Shown here: positions 10,099-24,200 of the stretch, one piece after another
How the letters are laid out: the number at the start of each line of letters is the position of its first letter
How positions within the stretch are numbered: the first letter of the stretch is position 1
Assembly: GCF_047496725.1 (NCBI RefSeq)
Contig: NC_132981.1
Coordinates: forward strand, 4,926,001-4,990,000
Direction of reading: 5' to 3'
Length of the DNA: 64,000 nt
Origin: Anoplolepis gracilipes
Taxonomy: Eukaryota > Arthropoda > Insecta > Hymenoptera > Formicidae
Notes under the pieces: model-generated
Databases searched by the model: none
What the model was told of the DNA's origin: nothing
Seen by the model: the letters and a program-made list of their open reading frames with translations, nothing else
Made by a program: the position numbers and the translations under genes

Positions 10099-13000
10099 CT
10101 GTTCAAACACACAATCATCATCACGCAGTGACGATGATTTCGTAATGATAATGTCACATATTTAACATTTTTTGTGAGCGAATATTAAAAGTTGTATGTC
10201 AAAAGTAATAAAAAACAATTACTCTATTCGATGTATAATATATTAAACATCGTATGATTAACGTTACATGATATTACAAAGGAATTATTTCAAATTGTCA
10301 ATATTTCTTTGATATTATATTAATGACACAAATGTACCTTCATAAAGAACACGATACATCTGAGTATAAGATATATTCCAGTGTGCTAATAAATAAAATA
10401 TAGACGAGAGTTTATACGTGTCGTCCTTTTGTGTTACCTTAAAATGCAATTGCACTGGAGACACCGGAAACATTGCTTATGGAAGATTTTGTTATTTGTC
10501 TCGACCTTCTCCAGGGGGTAGACCTTCTTTTGGCAGCTCTCGCAAACGTCCGTGCAGGTCGTCTGGATCTCCTACACGATTGTTACGTCAAAAGTAGACG
10601 GTATAATTAAACTTATCCCTAAATACTCCGTGAGAGTCGGATAACGGGAAACGTATTTGTCGAATGCGTGATGAAATGTGTGAAGAGGTGTTTTAAAAGA
10701 GGGATATATGTGGACGTTACGTTGAAAAAGAAGAAGAAGAAGAGAAAAAGCCGCGTTGCTTCTCGAATCGAGAGATTTTCTCCCTGCTCCTTTTCTCCTC
10801 CTCCCGCTCTCACGAAAGAGATTTAGCATCTTCTTTATTTACCACTTATGTATTATCGTAATAAATGTTACACGTGAACAGAACAAAGATCGTTATACAT
10901 CGATAGAAATAATACGTTAACAGACGCAATAAAGTCGTATTAACTTAGTATTATCGCTAGCTAATATTCTACAAATTAAAAGGCCGTTAACGAGAATTAA
11001 TTTGCTAGAATCGTCACACGAGATTGTCTCTATTGATAGATCCATCGATTAATGGAGCGAATCTTTCGCAAATCAAAACCCAGCTTAGCGCTTTCCGCTT
11101 AAAATCTCCTTTACATTCGTGATTCGCATATCTCGAAAGTTATTATTGCACAAACGAAAAAAGAGGAAGACGGGAAATGTATGCTGTCGAGAATATACAT
11201 TTTCGAAATTTCTCTTCTCTTTCTACAGTATACTTATTGTTAGATTACATATCTAGAAAAAACTCGTACAGTGTTTTTAAAACGAATCCTTTTCATAATC
11301 GATTCGAACTCGAAGACCGATTTACCCTGATATTTTATGACCGAAGTCAATCGTGCTTCTCTTTCCCAGAAATATAAAATGTATTGATATACATGTATTG
11401 ATGTACAGATAGATCATGTCTTTATATATATATATTTATATCAGCAATGTTTCTCGTTTAAATTAGCGCGAAAAATATGTTGAATTTACAGAGAACTTAA
11501 TGCTTTCTTACAGTAGTATCAAAAGCAACGTGATAGAAAAGAATAAGGTGACAGATGCGACACACAATAGGAAACAAAAGTGACAAAAATGCGTCTTACT
11601 CTTGAAAAGTATATATATATGTATATAATACAATATATCTTATATAGATATAATACAACTAAAAGAAAAAGATTGATATTCGCGCTTTGTACGACAATAA
11701 ATACGTAATCACAATTTCTTGTATTGCACAAGTGTAAGATGCAAATGCGCAACGTGTATTTCGCGAATATTAAAATCGTTTAGATAAAACACGAGAAGAA
11801 CATTTTACATTTACGTTTATTTAATTCCCGAAGAGATCCGTTGTCGAATAGACGGGTATAAAAATTTACTTACTACCGCGCTAAGCTGTAAAAAGATTCG
11901 AAATTTGTAAAAGCGATCTCGAAATAGCTACGTTCCTCTAATCAACTAATCAGCTCCTGGAGAGCACCTAAATAGCGCCTCGAGTATATACTTCCTCTGT
12001 ATGTAAATGATAATTCCTCGTTCAGGCCCTCGCAATTGGCATCTCGCAATTTGGAAAAGCCATCACCTTTCACTCTTTTCGTTCGTCATTCTCCCGCACT
12101 CTCTCTCACTCGCCTTTCTTTTTGTTCACTTGTCAACAACGAATAACTTGGCACTTATGAAAATCAGAAATCTAAAGCGATAATTATGTGAAGACCGTAA
12201 CGATGCGAGAAGAAAGTTCTGACTGTGCTGAATTCTTTGTGTAAACATATAAAACAAACTAAAATAATAATAATAATTGTTAATGTCATTAATAAAAATG
12301 GAAATTCTGCAAGTTTCATTAATTTTATATTATTTTTATCTACTCACAGTTATACAGTACACATTTTCTAGTAAACGAGCTATTTTGATTAATTGATTTA
12401 TTTACTGTTCTAAAAACGGAATTATTATATATTAAAGATATGTTATATATATAATAATTATATAAGTCATGAAGATTCCAAAAAATTGATTTTACAAAAA
12501 AATTATTGTGGCTTGAAAAATTGCTCAAGAGTATATTCCATAAAATTTGGCACTCTGTAAAGTCATTAAACTCGTTCATAATGACCTCTGTCATAATTAA
12601 GAATTGTAATACAAAAATGATTAATCACGTATGTTTTAATTATGTTTGATTATTTGTGTTTTAAGGGAGTAATATCAATAAAAGATTTCATACGAGCATC
12701 GTTACGAATTTCACTGTCGAGGAGCAAATCCATCTCACGCATTTTACAGAAATCTTGGCATCGTCGCACACATGTAGGCACCTTAAAGAAAGAATTTTTC
12801 TCTGCGAAAACGATAAAAGTCGCGTTGTTATATGCGACACAAATGGATACTTTTTCTGTCTGTCGTCTATCTTTTATGATGTAAAGTAGTAGATAATGAG
12901 ATTCTCTTTTTTATATATTAGGATAAGTCAAGCGTCTCTGCGTAAGAACTATTTACTCTCTTTAATAAAGTAAAATACTATTAAACTTATATAATTTATA

Positions 13001-13298
13001 ATACTTTTGACTAACGAATTTCGTTTACTCTTTAATGTATAGATATTTATAAAAAAAAAACAATGATAATGGTCGGTTAACAAGATGTTTTGTGAAACTC
13101 TATAAAATCTGTACAAATCAATATATATATATTAAATTTCTCATACCGTCTTTTATATTTCTTATGTGACTCAGCACATTATCATCTCGAATGCTTTACA
13201 GCCATCTGCTAGTTTTTTTTCTCTCTGTTAATGTAATTTTCCATCTCTGATTGAACGAGACGCTCGACAGATCCAACAGTCGCGCAGACTCTCGTACT

Positions 13299-13362
<64 letters not shown>

Positions 13363-16300
13363 GTGTGTATATTAACACGCAACATATGGTACAGTCTATA
13401 TACGGGCTAGAGAGATTCACTAAAGAACATAAGAACATAACGCTCAGTATGTGTGTTAAAACCATCCCTAAGAAAACAAAAAGATGGTTACAATAATTGG
13501 CGACAACCGAACATTATTGCCGTTGCGCGAGATTAAAAAAAAACTGCTTTTCCACCGGTTTTTCCACGACGTTTTCCTTCCTTCATCGATTCTTCTTCTT
13601 CTTCTCTCTTTCCTTCTTCGCATTTGATTTAATCCAGGCGTATTTTTCTTCCGTCTCTCTTTCTCCCTTTTACTGCTCCGCGTCACAAAAAGAAGATCAC
13701 TTGATGCTATTTGCAATTATTTTCTCTTTACGATATCACATACGACACAAGCGGGCAAAGAATTTCGGCCAAAATATCGCATAGGCAGGTTAAAAAAGAA
13801 AAAAAATGTAAGAACGATAACGACAAATCAAAAAATAATCACACCGATCATGCTCGATAACAATAATCAGCAAAGGAGTAAAGATGGTTAAGTCATTGAT
13901 GCTCGCACTTGAAATTTTAGAACTTATATACAAAATTTCGCTCGCTCGCGTGAATTTCATATTTTTATTGATCTAACGGGTCATTTTTCATCCTTTATAA
14001 CCTGGAATTGCAATTCTGCCATGTGCACTTATGTCAAGGGAACAATAACTTTACATTATATGGACGAGTGAGTTTAAAGGCAGAAATTACTTCACGGTAT
14101 GTGCATCGATTCTTCATTCGTATAGAAATATATTCTGACAAAAAAAAAGAGATAGTTTTAAAATTTTAAAACCGTAAACACTCAGATAACATATTTAAAA
14201 TAAGATATTTTAAAATTTATCGTCAATTAAAGAGTGCTATTATTATTCCAAAATATAATAACATATATTTTTAGCTTCTTCTATTACGAAACTATTCATA
14301 GCTTTTCTGCTTAATATGTTTTTATTATGAATATATTTGAAATTAATAATATATAATATAAGAAAATAAGTAGCTTGAAAGTATTTTGATTAATATTAAA
14401 ATACACAATACATTCGCCAATAATTACAATTTATATAATATATCTTAACTTTATTTGGCAATATTATATCATAGAAAAAAACTTAAAAATTGATTTTCTT
14501 TGCAATGAGAAGTTATACATCTGTCTTGTAAAAAGTTTTAGTAATAATAAAACTGAACGGACGTATTTACATTCGAATTCATTGATTGTATACAAAACGG
14601 ATAAAGTAGCGGATTAAATTATCATAAGCAAAACAATTAGGCTTTATCGTAAAATATACATATACATCGCAAAAAATAAAAAGTGCAAAAATAAATCCTT
14701 GTATATATACATATAAACGAGAAATATATAAAATAAAATATAAAACGGTCGTGCTTTCAAGCAGTGTTCTTATCACGTTTAAAATATTGTGATTTGTTAA
14801 CTCAATTATAAAATGTGCTTATTAAAAACGTATATTAGAAATATTATATATATATATATATATATATTTGTTTATTCTGAAATTTGAACGCAATATAAAC
14901 ACTGCTCGTAATATTTTAAAAATACATTTATAATTCTAACATATAAATTGATAAAGCAGGCAGAATAACGACAATTCAAAATCACACCATGCGCATACTT
15001 CATGATGCCGAGTTGTTCAAAAACAAAAAAAAAATTTCATTGAGGGAGAGAAATTTGATCTTTCAAGTTTCCGATTAATATACACACAATTAGACGCATA
15101 TAAATCAGCCAGAGAAATATCATATGTTACGTTCAAAAAGAAAAGATAAAAAATGTGTGCTTTCCAACTTTAATGAATAGTAGTGGAAAATATCAAGACA
15201 CAAATGACGGGGGATGAACGTATGTAAAATGACGGACAGATGACGATGATTATGAACGGCGAAATCGCGTGTATAGTATTAGATATGATATTTGTCGAGG
15301 AAAAGGATAAAACGTGTGATTATATGATATTCGACGAAGTGCTTCCATAAGTACTTACCACAAATCGATTAACTTTGACCTTCGGTGCGCGTGGAGATTC
15401 GTTGTTCTGCGAGCCGAGAGACTCGAAACGAGCTCTCAGACTGCTCGCAGACTCTATGCTGGACTGTTCGCCCGTGCCCTGGGCCATTTCGATTTCGGCG
15501 ATATGGTGACTGCCGACCTTGCCGTCGGTCTCCTCCCAATGCTCGAACTTAGCACGGAGCGTTTTGGCGCGCGCCGCATTTTGCGCCTGTTTCAAGAACT
15601 CGTCCTCCACCTAGATGAGAAACAGGCGAGAGAATTTTCTTAATTACAGGGTAACACAATCAAGAGTAAAAGGCAGCCTTAAACTAAAATATAAACTTGC
15701 TTTGAAAATTTACATCAATTTTTTTAAAACTGAATGACAATCTAGCTCTTGTCATTCTTTCAGAATATCAAATCTTAATTTATATTTATAATAAATTAAA
15801 ACCTTGAAAAGTATGTAATGTGTAAAAGATTTGAGATTTTTTAGAAAACTTTTAGAAAAGAGGAAAATGAAAACTTACAGATTCTATAATTTAAATAAAT
15901 AACTCTATATCTTATTCTGGTATGAAATGTCTTAATAATTATAAAATGATGCTGCTGGAAACTTGAAAAAATTCTCCCTCCTTGTAGAATTATTAAATTA
16001 ACCTGATATTATTAGAAATTCGACGTTTATATTATTCTATGGCTTTCATTTATCTGTCTTGATTAAACAAACCCGATGTAAAATCTAATATAAACATTGC
16101 ATGCATGCATACCTTGTCTGAAGCACGGACGTAGTTGGGATCTTTCTCCTCGGTGCTCTCGTCGCCATCGGATTCCTCGTTTTCTTCGTCCTCTTCTTCC
16201 TCCGAGTCCGATGCTGTCGCCTTGGCAAATTTGTCCTCGGGAGGTGGTGTGAAACGTTTCAGAGGTTTTGGACCCTCCGGCAGTTCCTCCTTACACGCGT

Positions 16301-19300
16301 TTTCCTCCATTTGTCGGAAGATAGACAGCATCTTCCTCGCTGTGTCCGTGTGGACTACCTCGTCCACCCTGTCGTCGGCTCTGACGACGTCGGGATCGCG
16401 GTATATCTCGCGATCCGGTGAATTCATCTGTTTGAGTAATCAAAACAGTGTTATAATATGACGACAAAACAATCGAATTGCTCGAACCACATTATTTGAT
16501 CATCCAATTTTGTTATCAAAGTTATAAAATAATATCAATCTTTCTTAAAGAACTTGATTAATAAGATCTTACAAGACTTATAGTATAGTTCTTATTACTG
16601 TTTTTCTTCTTTCAAAGATTTTTTTTTTTAGATTTTTAAGAACAAATTATGTGGTTCGATGTTTCTCAATTATTTTTATTAGCACTTTATGTTCATTGCT
16701 TCGCTTAATAATTGTTCAATAGATATTAACACATCAATCAAGCGTTATAAGTGTTATGAAATTATCTAAACAAGATGGGGTACTATTAGAGTTGTTAAAA
16801 ATAACGAGAAAATTCTTTCCTATTCTTGTAAAACTTTATTGCAGGTAAAAAAAGTATTTAAAACTCAAACAAAAAGAATTTTCGAATTTATGACTGTATA
16901 ATCATATTATTTCTATATAAGGTAACGACAGACAGATATTTCGTTATGTTTCAGATAAAGTCTTTCATTTTTGCAGATGTGTTTATTTCTCGATAAAAGT
17001 ATGTGTTTTTAGTTGGCAAATTCCTCGACAAATTTTGCAATATCTTTTTATAAAAAAATATTTCCTTCTGATAAATATACAAAAAAAGGTAAAGATATAT
17101 TTTTATAAAATTTATATTTATTTAAAACAAAAAGTATTAATAATTATATCATAAAAATAAATATTTTTATTCAACAAATTTAAATTATTTAAAAATATAT
17201 ATTTAATGTATTTTAAGTTTGCTAATTATTAATAATTTATATATGCAATTCTTGCTTACTAATTATTGTTTATTTTCACGCAAATTAGTTTTATTTTTCT
17301 AGAACTTTATTAAATAGTTGTTATTAAGATTATTGTAGGTTGAGTATATTTATTTAATTTATTTACGCAATTGCTATTCCAAATTGGTAATAAAATTATA
17401 CGATAAGGTGACAATGACAGATAATAATTGCGAGGAATATGTTTTGTGTAAGTCGTTTATCGCGCGATAATTTTAAAATGTTCAGACCATGAAGCAGACA
17501 CACACACACACACATACATGCGTGTGCACGCACGTACGCATACACATCGTCAAGAGGAATCCCAGGTAAGCTGAAGACCGAAATGTTTTTTTTTTAAGCC
17601 GACATGAGTCAGCTCTAAAAGTCCCAAACGTAGGTGGCACGACTATAAATCTCATGTAGAAAGTACTAAGACCTCTTTTCATAAAAAAAATATTATTTTA
17701 TAAAAGAAAACGTAGGTATATAAATATAAACTAATATAATAACATGTGCTTCATAACAGAGTTAAAAAAAATAACATAAAAAAATTAATTATGTAGTCGC
17801 TTAAATAATATTTTCGAAAAACAAAAAAGTTTATGAGTATGCATGTGTTACAATTAAAAAAAAATTATACGCATAAATTGAATCACGCGCAAACAAAAGC
17901 TATGAGAAAAATCGTGTTTTCAAAAAAAAATCTGCTTTTACAAGAAATAAATTATGCCACGTGCATAAATAGCTGAATATTCACATGCTTCACAATCAAG
18001 ATCATGGTCAACATGCTTCATGTTTTACAATCAAAGTATTGTAACATGAACAAAAATTTTTTTTGTAAAAGTTTGGCTTTCTTTTACATACAAAAGGTTT
18101 TCTCATAAAAGAAAAAAAATATCCCCGATAGACCTTGTATGCATTTATACCTGAACCCAAGCAGGTAAGATAAAAGTTGAGAACCTGACTGTACATCATG
18201 TAGAGCGATCGAAGGTTGTGATATTTTAAAAGGACCACCCTTATTTTAGTTCAAATCTAGTCGAGACGAGGAGGTCGGGATTGCCGACCGGAATTGTCGG
18301 CTTAATCGAGCAAAAGGGTTGTGAGCCGCTTCAAGGTTGATGACGACAAATTGACAGGTTCAAGAGCAGTACACGCACTCTGTGCGAAGCGGTCAATTGC
18401 CGTGTCACTTGCGACAATCCGACTAATTCGCTCTTCTCGCTTTCGTTTATATCGACGAATTTGCTCATCAACAAAAAATATTAAAGTGCGTGAGTGCCGT
18501 TTCTCTTGAGAGAGAAGCGACACTCTTGAAAGAGCAGCGAAAGAAGAAGCAAGTCTTTGAGAACTCGTTAAAATATATAAGTTACAGTTAAGAGGAAATA
18601 ATTAAAGTAATTGGAGTTGAAATGGATAGATCACATAATTCTACATGATTACGGCGAAAAAAATAAAAACTGAGACTACACGCTTCGATTATTATCGTCG
18701 TATTAACAATTAATCAATCTTAATCTTTGCGGAAAAATACAACGGTAAAAGGTAAGTCTAAAATCATCTAATCAATGGTCGTATTAAATTCGAATTAACT
18801 CCTAGAAAGAACTTTTAGTTCGAAAGTGACAGGAAATGGAAAATCAATAATTGCCATACGATGTCTCTATTGAATTACGCAAGAGTCTTGGTATTTATCG
18901 CATTTAGTCTCCAGACTAGGAATTGAGAAAATTGCCGTCTTATAAGAAAGTTGTACATGAGCGAATTATTTCACTATGTCTTAATTCAAAATTATAAATA
19001 TAAACATTATCATATTTATCTTATTATTATCAATATTTATTTTTATATTATTGTAAAAAAATATATACTTTTATATACATTTATATTTTTTATACAATAA
19101 TAATCAATGAATATTAAAACAGATAATAAAAAAAAAAAAAAAAAAAAAATACAATACAAATACCGGAGTTGGAAATAAAAGGTAGCTTTATTCTAGAAAG
19201 ACTTATATATTTCCGGTTCACTTTCAAAGAATTTAATTTGGCTAATTAAGGCTAGGATTTTTAACGGTGCTGGAGTGAAGGTAACGCGCGGCAACGTTTT

Positions 19301-21229
19301 GATACAATAATTCCTGCGGCCGAATTTCATATTAAGTCGGATTTCATATTGAAGTAATAGAGCGGCGAGAGGAGCTACGGGAGCGTACTTCCAGCGGAAT
19401 TCCATAAAATCACCAGTCCAGAAAGGATATTTGATCACACGGTATCCTTCTGCCGGCACGTCAAGCGGCAAATCAAGCCGCGACGAGATTGCGCCCCGCA
19501 AGCGACGTCCGTTTCTTCGCAGATTACCATCAACGGAAACGCACCTACAGACGCGAAACGCAAAGCCAGAAAAAGATCTCGCCTGTACATGTATATACGT
19601 TGAAAAGTAATTAAAACAATCCGCAATTCGATGGGAATAGGTTACACGGTTACACGCGTATTAATGATTCTCTCTAAATATGATAATTGAAACTTTCATA
19701 TCAGAGTTTCTCGTGCAATTTTCACTTCTTCCATGAGTGCGTCAAGACGTATTATTCGATATAGAACAATCTGTTATTAAAAAGATCTGGGATACTAAGT
19801 ATCGATATACTAGCAAGCGCAATATTCCCACGAATTAAATTTCGTATTTCGTCGATATACACATATCGAGCGCGAATGCACAGTGTAATTAATTAAACAG
19901 TTGGTTAATTATCTTCAATCTAAATTTCCGCTGACAATTTTAATGAATTAAAATGTGTTATTCAAACAGCGAGCGATATTTATTTAAGAAAAACTCAGAT
20001 ATACGCGAAAAACCTTATCGCAATTGCAGGACATTATTAACCGATGCGTTCATCAGGCCACTGATTACTTTTCAATTAATTATCGGAGAATCTCCATCAC
20101 TCTCAGCAAAAACGCGTCATCACAGCGACACAAAATAATCGTAAATTAATTAACGAGATCTCGAATATGTATAGTAACGATGGCAGAGTATCTCGTCGAA
20201 GAATATACACAAGTCAATCGCAATTGCGAAGAATGCTATTAACCGGAGCGTTGATTATCTGTCAAACTGAAACTAGAAACTGTCAACTAGAGGCTTTAAT
20301 CGCGTCGCGTTTTCGAACCACGCCAATCAAACTCCGAGCGATCTCCTCGGGAGAAATCTTGAGAGAGGACGAGTCCAGTATTTTCGACGATCGTAATTAC
20401 GACTTGACCGCGTTTCGCTGCGCGATAATTACCTTTCCGCAAAATTTAATAACGCTTCCTCGACGAGCGGATGAAGACTGAGCGTCGTCGCTCAAGCCGT
20501 CTGCCACCTTCGACGCGAGGGAGACTCTCTTTCTCCGGTTCGTGAGAAGTTCGTCGCGACAGCCGGTCGCCGGTTGCTATGCCGTTCACACGAGGAGGAT
20601 ACGACGATATGTACTTCTCCCCTTCGGGTGTGTGAGTTACCGACGATGAGGGGGGCTTCGTCTCGCGCGCGCGCGCTCTCCTTCGGTTAGGTCCCGGGGC
20701 CCAGCCAAGTTCCCGGTCTGCTCGTTGCCCGTTTGCTCTTCACGAATGGAAGGATGTAGGAATACTAACGGTAAAAGTATGCTTGCTGTTGCTGCTGCTG
20801 CTGCTGCTGCTGCGCTGACCACTTCGGGGGGGTTCAAGGACAGTCCGGTTTGTTGGAACCGTAGACTTGTTCTTGTGTGCGTTGCGCGCGCGACGACGCA
20901 TGGCCGGACCCTTCATACAGGGGGCCTTTTATTATAAAAGCTGAGTCCACGAACGACTCTTCGAGTTCTTGTTATCGCGCTCCGATAATTATCGATACGC
21001 GAATTCCGTAAGGATATATCGACAGAAAGAGAAAAGGGAAGAAAAATGAGGATTTCTGTTTTTAGGATGCAAGATAAATATTTCATCCTTTCATGTCGGA
21101 ATTAAAATTATTTTAAAATATTTTTTCCAAACATAATATATTTTTTCTTGATAATTATTAAGTATGTTATTTATTTAAAAAAACATGATTTAAAAAATTT
21201 ATTGTAATACAATATTTTTTCAGAAGGCT

Positions 21230-21264
<35 letters not shown>

Positions 21265-24200
21265 TTTTTATAATTCTTAGTACAGCTTATTAAAATATGG
21301 AGAAATTGTGTTTGGAGATATTTGGAGGCATTTAGTTATAGCTGTTGCTACATCTTGTATGATTTGGACTATTTTTTGATTTTTAGAAAAACGATACAAT
21401 TTTTATAAATTATATGCAGGTTGTTTTCGAACTTGAGTCTAATAATGACAAATTTTTTCACAATTTTGGAGTTAATATTTTATTACGAGATAATTTTGAG
21501 CAGTTCTGTTAAATAACACGAGTTATTTAATGCAAGGAGCGCCATTTAATCGGGCAAAGTAATAAAACTAGTTAATTTTAAACCAAGAAGCAAATGTTAA
21601 AACATAAAAACAGGATTAAAGACGTGATGCAATACGAAACAGACAAATGCGCATGACTGCATTTCTGCTGTCTTAATTGGGCAAATGAGATCACACTGTT
21701 TCTCCGAAAAAGAAATTAATATTTTATGTGCGCGCATTTTAGCCTCGTTAATATCGAAATGTAAATCAATGTTTCAAGATATCTTTACATATATATCACC
21801 GCTTTATCGATAATCAAAAAATCTTTATCAGCTCCGAGACATTAATAACGTCATTGCGTGAGTAATAATATGTTGCTTTTGAAATACTATAAAAAAATAG
21901 TTGTTAAAAGCATTAGCTCTAGTAACGTAATAATTTTATATAAGTACGTTTATTTCTACATCAGTAGGTACTTGATCAATGAGAGTTTAATTATTTCTTA
22001 TATGCTTCTTTTCTTTTTTTAACTCGATAGAGTAAAATCCTTTTTTTAGTGAAAGTCGTATTCTACCAAGTTTGTAATGCGATACATTATGCGATTACTT
22101 AATTAGTTAACACGCACACGCATTTGTTAGAGACCAAATTACACAAAAGCGTAAATCAATCAACGACAATAAAGTCGAAGGATCGAACCTTGACTTGACC
22201 GTCGCGAGGAGGTGTGATTCGAAACTGCTTTCGCTGTTTCTCCGGTTCCTTGTAGGTCTCGAAGAATTTGAACTTGTTCGAAATTTCCGACGTTTCTACG
22301 TGAATCTCCTCGGTCGCATCTGAGCTGCGTACCACATCGTCTGAGACTTGACGACCCATGAACGCCTTTTTCGCAGATATTTCGAAAGTTATCGTTACTA
22401 GATGACGCGATGACATTTATTTCGCACAAATAAATTCGCAAAACGTTCTTACGTTTATCTCTTGTTCAAAAACGGATACGTTTGTCTCAAATAGAGTATT
22501 TTCCCCAATGGAACTTTTGCTTCCAATATTAAACTAACAAAGCGACGGATAATATGAATAAATAATGATACTGGTACTGATAAACAATGAAAACAATGTA
22601 TGATACTAACTAATAATAAGAAGAAAGTCTCATTGAAAAATTAAATTAAAGTATGTTCAAAAAGTATAGATAGTACATAAAGTGTATATATAATATTTAA
22701 AAGTCATTTTTAACAAATACATACTTAAGAAAAATGTCTTAATCTTTTAATTTGATTGAAAAATTAATATTTTTCAAATTAAAAATAAATTGTATAAATT
22801 ATATTATTAAAATACGTAAAACTTCTTAAAAACTCATAATTTTAGCAGACAAATCAACATTTGAAAAATTGAAAGATGAATCGTAGAAGCGACTTAATCC
22901 AATAATAAATTAAAAAAATTGAACTTACATCCCGTGCACGTCGTGGGATTTCGGTTGGTGTTTTCGGTTGCACTGGCGTTACTGGACGTCCTGTTTTCGC
23001 TGCAGAAGCGTCCAATTCCAAAAAAAGCGATCGCGACTTTCTGCTAATACCTGTATACAATGTGACCAACATAGGTTATCATAAATCAATTTTATGATTA
23101 TAAATTGATAATTAGCATCGCCGATATTTTCCCTCCGCATGATTCGACAATTTATAATGGTCTGTTTTTATCCGGAACAAAAAATAAATCTCACAAAATC
23201 CGCTGAATATTAATATGACCTTTCAACACAGTCTTCTATTCTGTAGAGAGTTTTTGCTAATAAATTTCTTATATGTTACAAGCAGTATAATTGTCTTCTT
23301 TGAAGCTTTTCTTTTACTAATTTTGACAGCAGTTCGAGTATACTTTAGTAAAATATATCTTATTAAAAAAATATTAATTTTTATTCAGACATTATCTTAT
23401 ATATTATTTTTATTTATTCGTAATTATTGATAATTCAGTAAACCTCGAAATGCTAAACGATACAAATAGCAATAATATTCCTTTTTTGTTTTTTTTTTTC
23501 ACTGGATTTTTATTATACGTCCCATGCGGCACAGAAAGGCTAAAAGACATCTTAAAGATATCTAAAAAACAATGAGACGTCTTTAAGTCATGTTTAAGTC
23601 ATCTTTTAGGGACATGTGCCCTCTGGGGTATTTACAGTTATCACCAGTATTAATTCCTCTCCGCTTTTACGTTCATAATTGCAACGCAGTATTTTTGATT
23701 AAATATGTCTTCTCTTTTGCGAAATAATTATATCTCTTTTGTATCAATAGCTTTCAATTGGCAAGTCATTTAATTAGTGAAAATACCAGATCGTACCTGC
23801 TGCGATCACCTCCTCGTCGGCTTTCTCCGGTTTCGGTTTACTGTCGATTTCCTCGTCCGAAGCTGCGATTGGCTCGCCCCGTTCGAATCTCTCTTTAATG
23901 GAACGAGCGTGGGTAGACGAGTGCTGGATCTCCTCTGCCGCATTTATCTTCGTGACGCGGTCGTTTCCGGCTACTGCCTGCTGATACATTTCCTTCATCT
24001 TACCCTGTTTACCCTGCAAAGTAGAGAAAGAGAAAGGGAGAAATTATATAGCGCATTACGATGTTAAAGTAATAATAATAAATAACCAGTGTTTGTGTGG
24101 TGTACTAACAATCAGACTATGCCTTTCAAGGAAGAAAATATTTTCTATTGAAATAATTATATTCCATTACTTTTTTATCTAGTTATTTTTATAGGGGTGA

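Larger units (their letters stand above)
10572..15358. other. Intron 18 of the LIM gene
   Basis: AT-rich intron with the microexon candidate at 11874-11885, a (TA)n tract at 13304-13360, a smaller (TA)n near 14843-14868 and a TTC-rich stretch near 13586-13620. No other supported exon. Confidence 0.6.
16428..22188. other. Intron 16 of the LIM gene
   Basis: Long intron without a recognised coding exon. It contains a 20-nt poly(A) run near 19130-19149, a GC-rich block at 20480-20950 with a possible promoter, and a (TA)n tract at 21232-21262. Confidence 0.6.

Noticed and set aside
16135..16461. Plus-strand serine-rich frame opposite LIM exon 17
   Set aside because: Shadow of the acidic coding exon on the other strand.
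19193..19501. 102-codon minus-strand open frame reading GYRVIKYPFWTGDFMEF in LIM intron 16
   Set aside because: No family recognised, no acceptor/donor pair that fits LIM phases, and no ATG-leader context. It may be chance or an old repeat.
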